NCBI RefSeq assembly: GCF_029960645.1
Contig: NZ_JASBQY010000004.1
Coordinates: 186,001-250,000, forward strand
DNA: 64,000 nucleotides
From: Arthrobacter sp. AL12
Lineage (GTDB): Bacteria; Actinomycetota; Actinomycetes; Actinomycetales; Micrococcaceae
Reading direction: 5' to 3'
The translations under genes were made by a program, and so were the position numbers. The notes under the pieces are model-generated. The model saw only the letters and a list, made by a program, of their open reading frames with translations. It ran no database searches and was not told the origin of the DNA. Position 1 is the stretch's first letter. Each line of letters opens with the position of its first letter. Shown here piece after piece: positions 14,676-23,275 of this stretch.

Positions 14676-15425
14676 CTAAGACGCTCGGGTGTGCTGCTGC
14701 CGGCCGACGTCGGCGATGAACGCCCGGATGACCCGGTTTCCCTCCGCCGAATCCTGGGGCCGGTGCCCGCCCGGCGCGGTGCGGTGAACGGCACCGGTCT
14801 CCCGCAGGTAGCCCGCAATTTCTTCATAGAGCGGTTCCCAGCCGCCGGTCAGGACCAGGGTGGGGACCCCGGGGACGATCTGCAGCGGGGCTTCCCAGGG
14901 CGGAGCCTGCAGGCGCAGGCGGCGCGCCTCCCGCTGGTCTTCCGGGCTGGGGGCGCCGAGGGTCGCCTGGGCAGGTGTGTGGGCGGCGAACACCCGACGG
15001 ACGAATTCGCGGTGGAAATCCTCGTCGCTCAGGTGGTGGCGCACCTCGAAGAGCGGCTGCATCAGGGCGCGGTGCGCCGCCGTCGCTGGGAGCTCCGCGG
15101 TGAGCGAGAGGCAGGCCGGCTCCACCAGGGTCAGCGACTGCACCAGGTCCGGGCGTTCGACGGCGGCCATCATCGCGGCGATGGCTCCCTGCGAGTGGGC
15201 GACGACGTGGCCGCCGGCATCGCCGCGGCCGTCGTCGGCCAGCGCACGAAGGACGATGGAGGTGTCCGCGGCGAAGTCCGTTTCCAGGGGCCCGGCGGCG
15301 GGGTCATACCCGTGGCGGCGTAGAAACAGCGCGTCGTAGTCCAGCGCCATTCCGTGCTGTTTCGGCCACGCGGCAGCACCGAAGCTGCCCGCCCCGTGGA
15401 CGAAGACTATGCGCGGCTTGTACAT
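14676..15425 (-). CDS. Alpha/beta hydrolase
   Basis: A 249-residue soluble hydrolase. RIVFVHGAGSFGA gives the oxyanion-hole HG motif, VVAHSQGAIAAM the nucleophile elbow with Ser (about residue 79), and APGGHRPQDSAEGN the catalytic His near the C-terminus; TLVEPACL precedes the lid-like helices. This is a general esterase or lyase fold and the substrate is not predictable. It is on the same strand as ffh, about 60 bases downstream of the ffh stop. Confidence 0.88.
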   Translation of the reverse strand: MYKPRIVFVHGAGSFGAAAWPKQHGMALDYDALFLRRHGYDPAAGPLETDFAADTSIVLRALADDGRGDAGGHVVAHSQGAIAAMMAAVERPDLVQSLTLVEPACLSLTAELPATAAHRALMQPLFEVRHHLSDEDFHREFVRRVFAAHTPAQATLGAPSPEDQREARRLRLQAPPWEAPLQIVPGVPTLVLTGGWEPLYEEIAGYLRETGAVHRTAPGGHRPQDSAEGNRVIRAFIADVGRQQHTRAS

Positions 15426-15483
15426 GGTCTCACCCTATGACACCGGCCCGGCACCGGGCCGGCGTCAGCCCGGTCTGCAAACT

Positions 15484-17070
15484 CTATTTGCCGCCGCCGA
15501 GGAACTTGTCGAAGCCCTTGGGCAGGTTCAGCTGGGAGGGATCAAAGTCGCCGCCCTGCTGGCCGAACGCGGCACCGGTCGGGAGGGCCTTGGCGCCCTC
15601 GGCCCGCCGCGCCTGGGCTTCCTTGAGCTCCTGCGCGGCCTTGGCCGGGTTGCCGGAACGGGCCTTCTTCTTGGGTGCGCTCTTGGCGCCCTTGCGGGCC
15701 CCGCCGCCGCCCATGCCCGGCATCCCCGGCATCCCGGGCATGCCGCCGCCGGCAGCCATCTTCTTCATCATCTTCTGGGCCTGCATAAAACGTTCCAGCA
15801 GGCCGTTGACCTCGGAGACGTGAACACCGGAGCCGCGGGCAATCCGGGCCCGGCGGGAACCGTTGATGATTTTCGGGGCGACGCGTTCGTGCGGCGTCAT
15901 GGACCGCACGATCGCCTCGACGCGGTCGATCTCACGCTCGTCGAACTGCTCAAGCTGCTGCCGGATGTTCTGCGCCCCGGGCATCATCATGAGCATCTTC
16001 TTCATGGACCCCATGTTGCGGATCTGCTGCATCTGGGCGAGGAAGTCATCGAGCGTGAAGTCTTCCTGGTCGGCGAACTTCTGCGCCATCCGTGCGGCTT
16101 CGTCCTTGTCCCAGGACTTCTCCGCCTGCTCGATCAGGGTGAGCACGTCACCGAGGTCGAGGATGCGTGAGGCCATCCGGTCCGGGTGGAAGAGCTCGAA
16201 GTCGTCCAGGCCTTCGCCGGTGGAAGCGAACATCACGGGCTTGCCGGTGACCGAGGAGACGGACAGCGCGGCGCCGCCGCGCATGTCGCCGTCGAGCTTG
16301 GAGAGCACGATGCCGGTGAAGTTGACGCCTTCGTCGAAGGCCATCGCCGTGTTGACGGCGTCCTGTCCGATCATGGCGTCGACCACAAACAGCACTTCGT
16401 TCGGAACGATGGCGCGGCGGATCTGGCGCGCCTGTTCCATCATCTCGGCGTCCACGCCGGTCCGGCCGGCGGTGTCAACGATCACGACGTCGTGCAGGGT
16501 GCGGCGCGCTTCCTCGACGCCGGCACGGGCGACCGAGACCGGGTCGCCGGCCGGGTGGTCCAGTTCGGTGGAAGTGGCTCCCGGGTGCGGGGCGAAGACG
16601 GGCACGCCGGCGCGCTTGCCGACCACCTGGAGCTGCGTCACGGCGTTGGGACGCTGCAGGTCGCAGGCCACCAGGAGGGGGCTGTGGCCCTGCGCCTTGA
16701 GGTACTTGGACAGCTTGCCGGCCAGGGTGGTTTTGCCGGCACCCTGGAGGCCGGCGAGCATGATGATAGTGGGCCCGGTCTTCGCGAGGCGGATGCGGCG
16801 GGTCTCGCCGCCGAGGATCTCGACGAGTTCCTCGTTGACGATCTTCACGATCTGCTGGCCGGGGTTCAGGGCGGCCGAGACTTCGGCGCCGAGGGCACGC
16901 TCGCGCACACGGGCCGTGAATTCGCGGACCACGGGCACGGCAACGTCGGCGTCCAGGAGGGCACGCCGGATTTCGCGGACGGTGGCGTCAACGTCCGCCT
17001 CGGTCAGGCGGCCCTTGCCACGGAGATTCTTGAAGGTTGCTGTCAACCGGTCAGAGAGTGAATTGAACAC
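15484..17070 (-). CDS. ffh: Signal recognition particle protein Ffh (SRP54)
   Basis: Binds signal sequences and 4.5S RNA and delivers ribosomes to FtsY at the membrane. The 528-residue protein has the N domain, the G domain with P-loop LAGLQGAGKTTLAGKLSKYL (about 104-123), DTAGRTGVD and LSKLDGDMRGGAAL, and the Met-rich M domain (MQKMMKKMAAGGGMPG, IINGSRRARIARGSG). The C-terminus carries an unusual GGMPGMPGMPGMGGGG repeat and a Lys-rich AKSAPKKKARSG tail. It is the partner of ftsY at 22 kb. Confidence 0.98.
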   Translation of the reverse strand: MFNSLSDRLTATFKNLRGKGRLTEADVDATVREIRRALLDADVAVPVVREFTARVRERALGAEVSAALNPGQQIVKIVNEELVEILGGETRRIRLAKTGPTIIMLAGLQGAGKTTLAGKLSKYLKAQGHSPLLVACDLQRPNAVTQLQVVGKRAGVPVFAPHPGATSTELDHPAGDPVSVARAGVEEARRTLHDVVIVDTAGRTGVDAEMMEQARQIRRAIVPNEVLFVVDAMIGQDAVNTAMAFDEGVNFTGIVLSKLDGDMRGGAALSVSSVTGKPVMFASTGEGLDDFELFHPDRMASRILDLGDVLTLIEQAEKSWDKDEAARMAQKFADQEDFTLDDFLAQMQQIRNMGSMKKMLMMMPGAQNIRQQLEQFDEREIDRVEAIVRSMTPHERVAPKIINGSRRARIARGSGVHVSEVNGLLERFMQAQKMMKKMAAGGGMPGMPGMPGMGGGGARKGAKSAPKKKARSGNPAKAAQELKEAQARRAEGAKALPTGAAFGQQGGDFDPSQLNLPKGFDKFLGGGK

Positions 17071-17210
17071 GGGCCGTGCACTTCTTTCAGTGGATCTACA
17101 AATGGCGGCCGGTCCGGCACGCCAGCGTCGCGACTGATGTTCGCCGGAACGAACTGCCTCGACAACGGGACTCGACTATCTAGGGTACCAAGACGCGCCT
17201 TCAAGATGGC

Positions 17211-18611
17211 ATGCTGACTTACGTGACCAGCCAAACAACCGTAAAAACCCTGCTCATCCTCGGCGCCTCGGGCGACCTCACCGGCAGGCTCCTGCTGCCT
17301 GGCCTGGCCCGGCTCGTGTCCCGGGGGCGCGCCGACGGCCTGACCCTGGTGGGCGCCGGCTCGGATGCCTGGACCCCCGGGCAGTGGCTGGAGCGCATCG
17401 AGGAGTCCTTCGCCGATGCCAACTCCCAGGCCGAGGCCTACGGCCGGCGGGAGCTGAATCGGATCCGCGACACCACCGCCTACCACCAGCTCGACGTCAC
17501 GGCCGACGGGCAGCTGGCCGGCCTGCTGGCCCGGCTGGAGGGGCCCGTGGCCATCTACTTCGCGCTGCCGCCGCGGGTCAGCCAGCTGGCCTGCGAGGCG
17601 CTGGCCCCCGGCGAGGTGCCGGCCGGGACCCGGCTGGTCATGGAGAAACCGTTCGGTTCCGGCGAGGAGTCCGCCCGGCACCTGAATGAAACCCTGTCCG
17701 CCCTGGTCCCGGAGGACCACATCCACCGGGTGGACCATTTCCTGGGCAAGGCGACGGTGCTGAACATCCTGGGGCTGCGCTTCGCCAACACCTTCCTGGA
17801 ACCGGTGTGGAACCGCGAGCACATCGAAAAGGTCGAGATTGTCTTTGACGAGGACCTCGCGCTGGAGGGGCGGGCCCGTTACTACGACGGCGCCGGCGCG
17901 CTCCGCGACATGATCCAGAGCCACCTGTTGCAGATCATGGCCCTGATGGCGATCGAACCGCCGGCCTCGGTGGATGAGCGGGACCTCCGCGACGCCGTGG
18001 CCACGGTGCTGCGGGCCAGCAGCATCAAGGCACCCTACGCCGGGAGCACACGGCGCGCCAGGTACACGGCGGGATCGCTCGACGGCCGGACGGTCCCGGA
18101 CTACGCCGGCGAGGACGGCGTCGAACCGGCCCGGGGCACTGAAACGCTCGCCGAGGTGGAAGTGCAGATCGACAACTGGCGCTGGCAGGGCGTCCCCTTC
18201 ATCCTTCGCTCCGGAAAGGCCCTGGGCATCAAACGCAAGGAGGCCGTGGTGACCTTCCGCCCGGTACCGCACCTGCCCAGGGGATTCACCGGGGTGGACT
18301 CCCCCAACCAGCTGCGGATCGGCTTCGGTCCCGACACCCTGCAGTTCGACGTCGATGTGAACGGCCCCGGCGATGTCCTCAGCCTGGACCGCGCCACCCT
18401 CGAGGCCGAGCTCAGCGCGTCCGAGCTGCTGCCGTACGGGGAGGTCCTGGAGGGTGTCCTGACCGGCGATCCCCTGCTCTCCGTGCGCGCCGACACCGCG
18501 GAGGACTGCTGGCGGATCCTGGAGCCCGTGCTCAGGGCCTGGGCCCGGGACAGCGCACCGCTGGAGGAGTACGCCGCCGGGAGCGCCGGGCCGGAAGGCT
18601 GGCGGGCATGA
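17211..18611 (+). CDS. zwf: Glucose-6-phosphate dehydrogenase
   Basis: First enzyme of the oxidative pentose phosphate pathway: glucose 6-phosphate plus NADP+ to 6-phosphogluconolactone and NADPH. Residues 13-25 (LLILGASGDLTGR) form the Rossmann dinucleotide site, LVMEKPFGSG the EKP motif and IHRVDHFLGKATV the active-site signature with catalytic His. The 466-residue length fits the family. The frame starts at ATG 17211 or GTG 17223; neither has a good ribosome binding site. It stands alone between ffh and glnK, where mycobacteria carry glnD, so it may be a second zwf copy gained there. Confidence 0.92.
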   Translation: MLTYVTSQTTVKTLLILGASGDLTGRLLLPGLARLVSRGRADGLTLVGAGSDAWTPGQWLERIEESFADANSQAEAYGRRELNRIRDTTAYHQLDVTADGQLAGLLARLEGPVAIYFALPPRVSQLACEALAPGEVPAGTRLVMEKPFGSGEESARHLNETLSALVPEDHIHRVDHFLGKATVLNILGLRFANTFLEPVWNREHIEKVEIVFDEDLALEGRARYYDGAGALRDMIQSHLLQIMALMAIEPPASVDERDLRDAVATVLRASSIKAPYAGSTRRARYTAGSLDGRTVPDYAGEDGVEPARGTETLAEVEVQIDNWRWQGVPFILRSGKALGIKRKEAVVTFRPVPHLPRGFTGVDSPNQLRIGFGPDTLQFDVDVNGPGDVLSLDRATLEAELSASELLPYGEVLEGVLTGDPLLSVRADTAEDCWRILEPVLRAWARDSAPLEEYAAGSAGPEGWRA

Positions 18612-18645
18612 CCGGCGTCTGCTGAGGCGGCAAAGGCGCACAAAA

Positions 18646-18679
18646 GCGGGCCGGGTACCTTTTCAGGTTCCCGGCCCGC
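18646..18679. terminator. Bidirectional terminator between zwf and glnK
   Basis: GCGGGCCGGGTACC and GGTTCCCGGCCCGC form a 14-pair stem with one mismatch and a six-base loop, placed between the convergent stops of zwf (18611) and glnK (18698). AAAA precedes it and CTTGTT follows. Confidence 0.75.
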
Positions 18680-18697
18680 CTTGTTGACTGAAGCTGG

Positions 18698-19036
18698 CTA
18701 GATAGCCGCCGAGCCGCGTTCTCCGGTGCGGACCCGCACCGCTTCGAACACATCCATCGTCCAGACCTTGCCGTCGCCGGCCCGGCCGGTGTTCGAGCTG
18801 GCGATGATGACATCAAGGATGTCGTCCGCCTGTTCGTCGGTGGCCAGGACCTCTACCCGGATTTTGGGCAGCAGGTCCACGTTGTACTCGGCGCCGCGGT
18901 ACACCTCGGTGTAGCCCCGTTGCCGGCCGTAGCCGCTGGCCGCGCTGACGGTGAGGCCCTGCACTCCGTAGGCTTCCAGGCCCTCGCGGATGGTGTCGAG
19001 CTTTTCGGGCCGGACGATTGCTGTGATCAGTTTCAT
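18698..19036 (-). CDS. glnK: PII nitrogen regulatory protein
   Basis: A trimeric signal protein that senses 2-oxoglutarate, ATP/ADP and nitrogen state and plugs the AmtB channel. The 112-residue sequence has KLITAIVRPEKLDTIREGL, the T-loop GYTEVYRGAEYNVDLLPK with the modifiable Tyr51, and GRAGDGKVWTMDV (B-loop). Its ATG overlaps the amtB stop by four bases (ATGA), so both are co-translated. The usual modifying enzyme gene glnD does not follow. Confidence 0.96.
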   Translation of the reverse strand: MKLITAIVRPEKLDTIREGLEAYGVQGLTVSAASGYGRQRGYTEVYRGAEYNVDLLPKIRVEVLATDEQADDILDVIIASSNTGRAGDGKVWTMDVFEAVRVRTGERGSAAI

Positions 19037-20406
19037 GCCTCCACACTTTCCTTACCTGCTGCTGCGGTCTTCTTGCCGTTGGACGTGGCGTCCACCGGCC
19101 CGGCGGACGGGGCCGCCACGGCTTCGCTCTGGGCCTTGCCGGTGATGAGTTCGTGCAGCGGGGTGAAGCTTCCACCGTGGCCGCCGACGCCGAATTCGTA
19201 GGCGGTTTCGGCGTGCAGGCTGAGGTCCACGCCCACGACTTCCTGCTCCTGGGAGACCCGGAAGCCCATGGTCTTGTGGATCGCCAAGGCGATGAGTGCG
19301 GTCATCACTGCCGAGTAGGCGATGGCGATACCGGCCGCCGCGAGCTGGGCCCACAGCTGGGTGAGGCCGCCGCCGTAGAACAGGCCGCCGCCGACACCGT
19401 CGGCCGGGAGCGCGATGAAGCCCAGAGCCACGGTGCCGATGATGCCCGAGACGAGGTGGACACCGACGACGTCGAGCGAGTCGTCGAAGCCCCAGCGGAA
19501 CTTGAGGCCGACGGCCAGGGCGGAAGCGGCACCGGCGATCAGGCCGAGGCCCAGGGCGCCGACCGGGCTGACGTTGGCGCAGGCCGGGGTGATGGCGACG
19601 AGGCCGGCCACCACACCGGAGGCGGCACCGAGCGAGGTCGGGTGACCGTCGCGGATCCGCTCCGTGATGAGCCAGCCGAGCATTGCCGCGGCCGGGGCCG
19701 CCAGGGTGTTGACCCAGATCAGGCCGCCCTGTTCTGCTGTGGTCGCTGCGCCGCCGTTGAAGCCGAACCAGCCGAACCACAGGATCGCGGCACCGAGCAT
19801 CACGAACGGGATGTTGTGCGGGCGGTGGTTGGGGTCCTTGCCGAAGCCCTTGCGGTTGCCGATGATCAGGACGAGGATCAGCGCGGCAACACCGGCGTTG
19901 ATGTGGACAACCGTGCCGCCGGCGAAGTCGATCGCCGGGCCGAGGGCCTGGCCGATGGCCCCTTCCGGGCCGAACAGCCCGCCGCCCCAGACCATGTAGG
20001 CCAGCGGGCAGTACACCAGGGTGACCCAGACCGGCACGAAGACCGTCCAGGCGCCGAACTTGGCGCGGTCAGCGATCGCGCCGCTGATCAGGGCGACGGT
20101 GATGATGGCGAAGGTGGCGGCGTAGCCGACCTTGATGAGCCCGTCAGGGGTGTCGATGCCCTCCAGCCCGAAGGTGGCGAACGGGTTGCCCACCATCTGC
20201 ATGAAGCCCTCGCCGGAGCTCATCGATGCTCCCCAGAGCACCCAGACCACACCGACCATGCCGATGGAGATGAAGCTCATCATCATCATGTTCAGTGCGG
20301 CCTTGGCGCGCGTCATGCCGCCGTAGAAAAATGCGAGTCCTGGTGTCATGAACAGCACGAGTGCCGCTGCCACCATCAGCCATACGTGACCTGCGGTAAG
20401 TTCCAT
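19033..20406 (-). CDS. amtB: Ammonium transporter AmtB
   Basis: A trimeric membrane channel for ammonium/ammonia uptake. The 457-residue protein has 11 predicted spans, including MVAAALVLFMTPGLAFFYGGM, FAGGTVVHINAGVAAL with a pore His, and GVHLVSGIIGTVALG with the second His. A 45-residue cytoplasmic tail rich in Ala, Glu and Lys ends the protein. The start ATG at 20406 follows AAGGAGGA. The upstream region (20407-20663) has a GlnR-type site, which would place the amtB-glnK operon under nitrogen control. Confidence 0.97.
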   Translation of the reverse strand: MELTAGHVWLMVAAALVLFMTPGLAFFYGGMTRAKAALNMMMMSFISIGMVGVVWVLWGASMSSGEGFMQMVGNPFATFGLEGIDTPDGLIKVGYAATFAIITVALISGAIADRAKFGAWTVFVPVWVTLVYCPLAYMVWGGGLFGPEGAIGQALGPAIDFAGGTVVHINAGVAALILVLIIGNRKGFGKDPNHRPHNIPFVMLGAAILWFGWFGFNGGAATTAEQGGLIWVNTLAAPAAAMLGWLITERIRDGHPTSLGAASGVVAGLVAITPACANVSPVGALGLGLIAGAASALAVGLKFRWGFDDSLDVVGVHLVSGIIGTVALGFIALPADGVGGGLFYGGGLTQLWAQLAAAGIAIAYSAVMTALIALAIHKTMGFRVSQEQEVVGVDLSLHAETAYEFGVGGHGGSFTPLHELITGKAQSEAVAAPSAGPVDATSNGKKTAAAGKESVEA

Positions 20407-20584
20407 GGTGCACGTCCTCCTTGCTTGGATGCGATCTAGAAGTTGTTCTGCGGAGTTCTCCGCGTGCCTCAACGCTGTTTGCGTTCTAAGAAGATTTTGT
20501 CGAAGGCGTGTTTCGCCGGCAGAGGATTTAGATTGCCGGGTTGTTACAAGAACCTCCCGGAAGTAAATGGTGCAATTCCTTCTT

Positions 20585-20600
20585 GTTACGGTTATGTTTC
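20585..20600. promoter_or_regulatory. GlnR-type operator candidate upstream of amtB
   Basis: GTTAC-N6-GTTTC on the + strand, read on the minus strand as GAAAC-N6-GTAAC, with GAATT six bases further on, which fits the alternating a/b half-sites of the actinobacterial GlnR consensus. It lies about 180 bases upstream of amtB and 64 upstream of the divergent MFS gene. No other gene is seen in this 257-base interval. Confidence 0.45.
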
Positions 20601-20663
20601 ACGCGTTCCAACATCGCCCTTCTCCCACATCTGTCCCGCCCGCATCGCCAGGAAGCCACCGCC

Positions 20664-21911
20664 ATGAGTAAGACCCCCCGCCCCGCGGGATCCCCGCCGC
20701 GGGCCGGTACCCGGACCCACGGCAAGCCGGTGCTGCCCCGGGACATCAAGGTGATGTTGGTGGCGGCCTTCCTCATCGCCCTCGGCTTCGGTCTCGTGGC
20801 ACCGGTCCTCCCCCAGTTCGCCACCACTTTCGACGTCGGCGCGACGGCGGCGGCCGTGATCGTGAGCATTTTCGCGTTCATGCGGCTCGTGTTCGCTCCC
20901 GCGGGAGGCGCGCTGATTGTGCGGCTCGGGGAACGGCCCGTCTACGTGGCCGGGCTGTTGATTGTCGCGGCGTCGACGGCGGCTTGTGCCTTCGCCCAGG
21001 ACTACTGGCAGCTGCTGGTTTTCCGCGGCCTCGGCGGGGCTGGCTCGGTGATGTTCACGGTGGCATCGATGGCCCTGGTGGTCCGGCTGGCCCCCGCGGA
21101 GAGCCGCGGACGGGTCTCCGGGGCCTATGCCTCGGCGTTCCTCATCGGCAACGTGTGCGGTCCGGTCGTGGGCGGGCTGCTGGCCGGCTTCGGCCTGCGG
21201 GTGCCGTTCCTTGTCTACGCCGCCGCCCTGGTTCTGGCGGCCCTCGTGGTGCAGACCCAGCTCAGCCACGTGCCCGCGGCCTCCCGCCCGGACGGGAAAA
21301 CGGCGCCGGCGATGGAGCTGCGCGAGGCGCTGCGGGACAGCGCGTACCGGGCAGGGCTGTTCTCCAGCTTCGCCAACGGCTGGGCGACCTTTGGGGTGCG
21401 GATGGCCACGGTGCCGCTCTTCGCCGTCGCCGCCCTGAACGCTGGGCCCGAATCGGCGGGCTGGGCACTGGCCATGTTCGCCGCGGCCAACGCAGCGGCC
21501 TTGACCTTCTCCGGCAGACTAGCGGACAGCCTGGGCCGGAAACCCATGATGGTCTCAGGACTGCTGGTCACCGGAACCGCAACGGCAGCCATCGGCTTCA
21601 CACACGAGCTGCTCTGGTTCCTGGTGGCCACCGCTGTCGCCGGCATCGGTTCAGGGCTGCTCGGTCCCGCGCAGCAGGCAGCCATGGCCGACGTGATTGG
21701 CAACGAGCGCTCCGGCGGGCGGGTTCTTGCCATCTTTCAGATGACCGCCGACAGCGGGGCGATCATCGGACCGGTCCTGGCCGGGCTCCTCGCAGACCGG
21801 CTCGGCTACGGCTGGGCGTTCGGCGTCACCGGCGGCGTCCTCGTAGCTGCCGCCGCGGGCTGGCTGCTGGCCCGGGAGACATTCCACCGGCCGGAGATCC
21901 GCAGCGCCTGA
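20664..21911 (+). CDS. MFS drug-efflux-type transporter
   Basis: A 415-residue major facilitator with 12 predicted spans. A basic N-terminal tail of about 30 residues precedes span 1 (IKVMLVAAFLIALGFGLVAPVLPQ). The motif A variant GGALIVRLGERPVYVAG follows span 2, RLAPAESRGRVSGAYAS lies between spans 4 and 5, and GRLADSLGRKPMMVSG marks the start of the second half. It resembles DHA1 multidrug exporters; substrate unknown. ATG at 20664 is preceded by CAGGAAG; the frame opens at 20541, but the extra residues do not look like protein of this family. It lies divergent from amtB and shares its control region. Confidence 0.9.
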   Translation: MSKTPRPAGSPPRAGTRTHGKPVLPRDIKVMLVAAFLIALGFGLVAPVLPQFATTFDVGATAAAVIVSIFAFMRLVFAPAGGALIVRLGERPVYVAGLLIVAASTAACAFAQDYWQLLVFRGLGGAGSVMFTVASMALVVRLAPAESRGRVSGAYASAFLIGNVCGPVVGGLLAGFGLRVPFLVYAAALVLAALVVQTQLSHVPAASRPDGKTAPAMELREALRDSAYRAGLFSSFANGWATFGVRMATVPLFAVAALNAGPESAGWALAMFAAANAAALTFSGRLADSLGRKPMMVSGLLVTGTATAAIGFTHELLWFLVATAVAGIGSGLLGPAQQAAMADVIGNERSGGRVLAIFQMTADSGAIIGPVLAGLLADRLGYGWAFGVTGGVLVAAAAGWLLARETFHRPEIRSA

Positions 21912-22001
21912 CCCTTACGCGGTTAAATCCCACTGGCTCGCGGCTGCTGCCGTCATCAGTGATGAAACGGCGGCACCGGCGAGCCAGCGGGGCGGGACGG
22001 G

Positions 22002-23213
22002 CTAGTTCAGGATGGCGTCGACGAAGCTTTCGGCGTCGAACGGGGCGAGGTCGTCCGCCCCTTCGCCGAGGCCGATCAGCTTGACCGGGACGCCGAGCGA
22101 CTTCTGGATGGCCACCACGATGCCGCCCTTGGCCGTGCCGTCCAGCTTGGTCAGGACGATGCCGGTGATGTTCACGACCTCGGCGAAGACCCTTGCCTGG
22201 TTCAGGCCGTTCTGCCCCGTCGTGGCGTCGAGCACCAGAAGCACCTCGTCCACCTCGGCGAGCTTCTCAATGACACGCTTGACCTTGCTGAGCTCGTCCA
22301 TCAGGCCCACCTTGTTCTGCAGCCGCCCGGCAGTGTCAATCATCACGACGTCGACTTCCTGGTCGATGCCGGCCTTGACTGCTTCATAGGCGACCGACGC
22401 CGGGTCCGCTCCGTCGACGTCGGACTTCACCGTGGCGACGCCGACGCGCTGGCCCCAGGTGGCCAGCTGCTCGGCGGCAGCGGCACGGAAGGTGTCCGCC
22501 GCACCCAGCAGCACATCCTTGTCCTCGGCGACGAGCACGCGGGCGAGCTTGCCCACCGTGGTGGTCTTGCCGACGCCGTTGACCCCCACCACCAGCACGA
22601 CGGCGGGTTTGTCCGCGTGCCGGTCGACCCGCAGGCTGCGGTCCATCGTCGGGTCGACCATCTTGATGAGTTCCTCGCGGAGCAGGGCTTTGACCTGCTC
22701 CGGGGAGCGGGTGCCGAGCACCTTGACGCGTTCACGGAGCGCGTCCACGAGCTGCAGGGTCGGCTCGGTGCCGAGGTCGGCGAGCAGGAGGGTTTCCTCC
22801 ACTTCGTCCCAGACGTTTTCGTCAATTTTGTCGGCGGACAGCAGCGCCAACAGGCCCTTGCCGAGGATGTTGTTAGACCGGACGAGGCGTTCGCGCAGGC
22901 GGATCAGGCGGCCGGCCACCGGCAGCGGAGTTTCAACCGGAATGGTTTCCAGGCCGGCCACGTCATCCGGGACTTCAACTGTTGCCGGCCCCTCGACGCC
23001 GGCGGACTCCGGTGCCGTGCGTTCGCGCACCGGTGCCGGGCGGTCCTCGAGGAGTGTTCCGCCGCCGGCACCGGGGGCCACAGGATCGTTCTCGTCCCGC
23101 TTTCCGGGGTAGTTGGTGATGTTCTTCCGGGTCTTCATCAGGACCGGAATGAGTGCACCGAGGACCACCAGGGCGGCGAGAATGGGCAGAAGAATGGAGA
23201 GGATGTCGTTCAC
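22002..23213 (-). CDS. ftsY: Signal recognition particle receptor FtsY
   Basis: Docks the SRP-ribosome complex at the membrane. The 403-residue protein starts with a membrane span (about 4-25, ILSILLPILAALVVLGALIPVL), as in other Actinobacteria, followed by a charged Pro/Glu/Asp linker to about residue 95, then the NG domain: VVGVNGVGKTTTVGKLARVL (P-loop), DTAGRLQNKVGLM and LTKLDGTAKGG. It is the GTPase partner of Ffh, 62 bases downstream of smc. Confidence 0.97.
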   Translation of the reverse strand: MNDILSILLPILAALVVLGALIPVLMKTRKNITNYPGKRDENDPVAPGAGGGTLLEDRPAPVRERTAPESAGVEGPATVEVPDDVAGLETIPVETPLPVAGRLIRLRERLVRSNNILGKGLLALLSADKIDENVWDEVEETLLLADLGTEPTLQLVDALRERVKVLGTRSPEQVKALLREELIKMVDPTMDRSLRVDRHADKPAVVLVVGVNGVGKTTTVGKLARVLVAEDKDVLLGAADTFRAAAAEQLATWGQRVGVATVKSDVDGADPASVAYEAVKAGIDQEVDVVMIDTAGRLQNKVGLMDELSKVKRVIEKLAEVDEVLLVLDATTGQNGLNQARVFAEVVNITGIVLTKLDGTAKGGIVVAIQKSLGVPVKLIGLGEGADDLAPFDAESFVDAILN

Positions 23214-23275
23214 TCCCCTAGCTTCTCACAAACCGGAATGCCGGCGCGGAGCCCTAAAAATGCTGCGGACGCCCC

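Noticed and set aside
19153-20439. 428-codon + strand ORF over amtB
   Set aside because: Antisense shadow of the ammonium transporter; Asp/Glu/Gly/His-rich composition without any domain.
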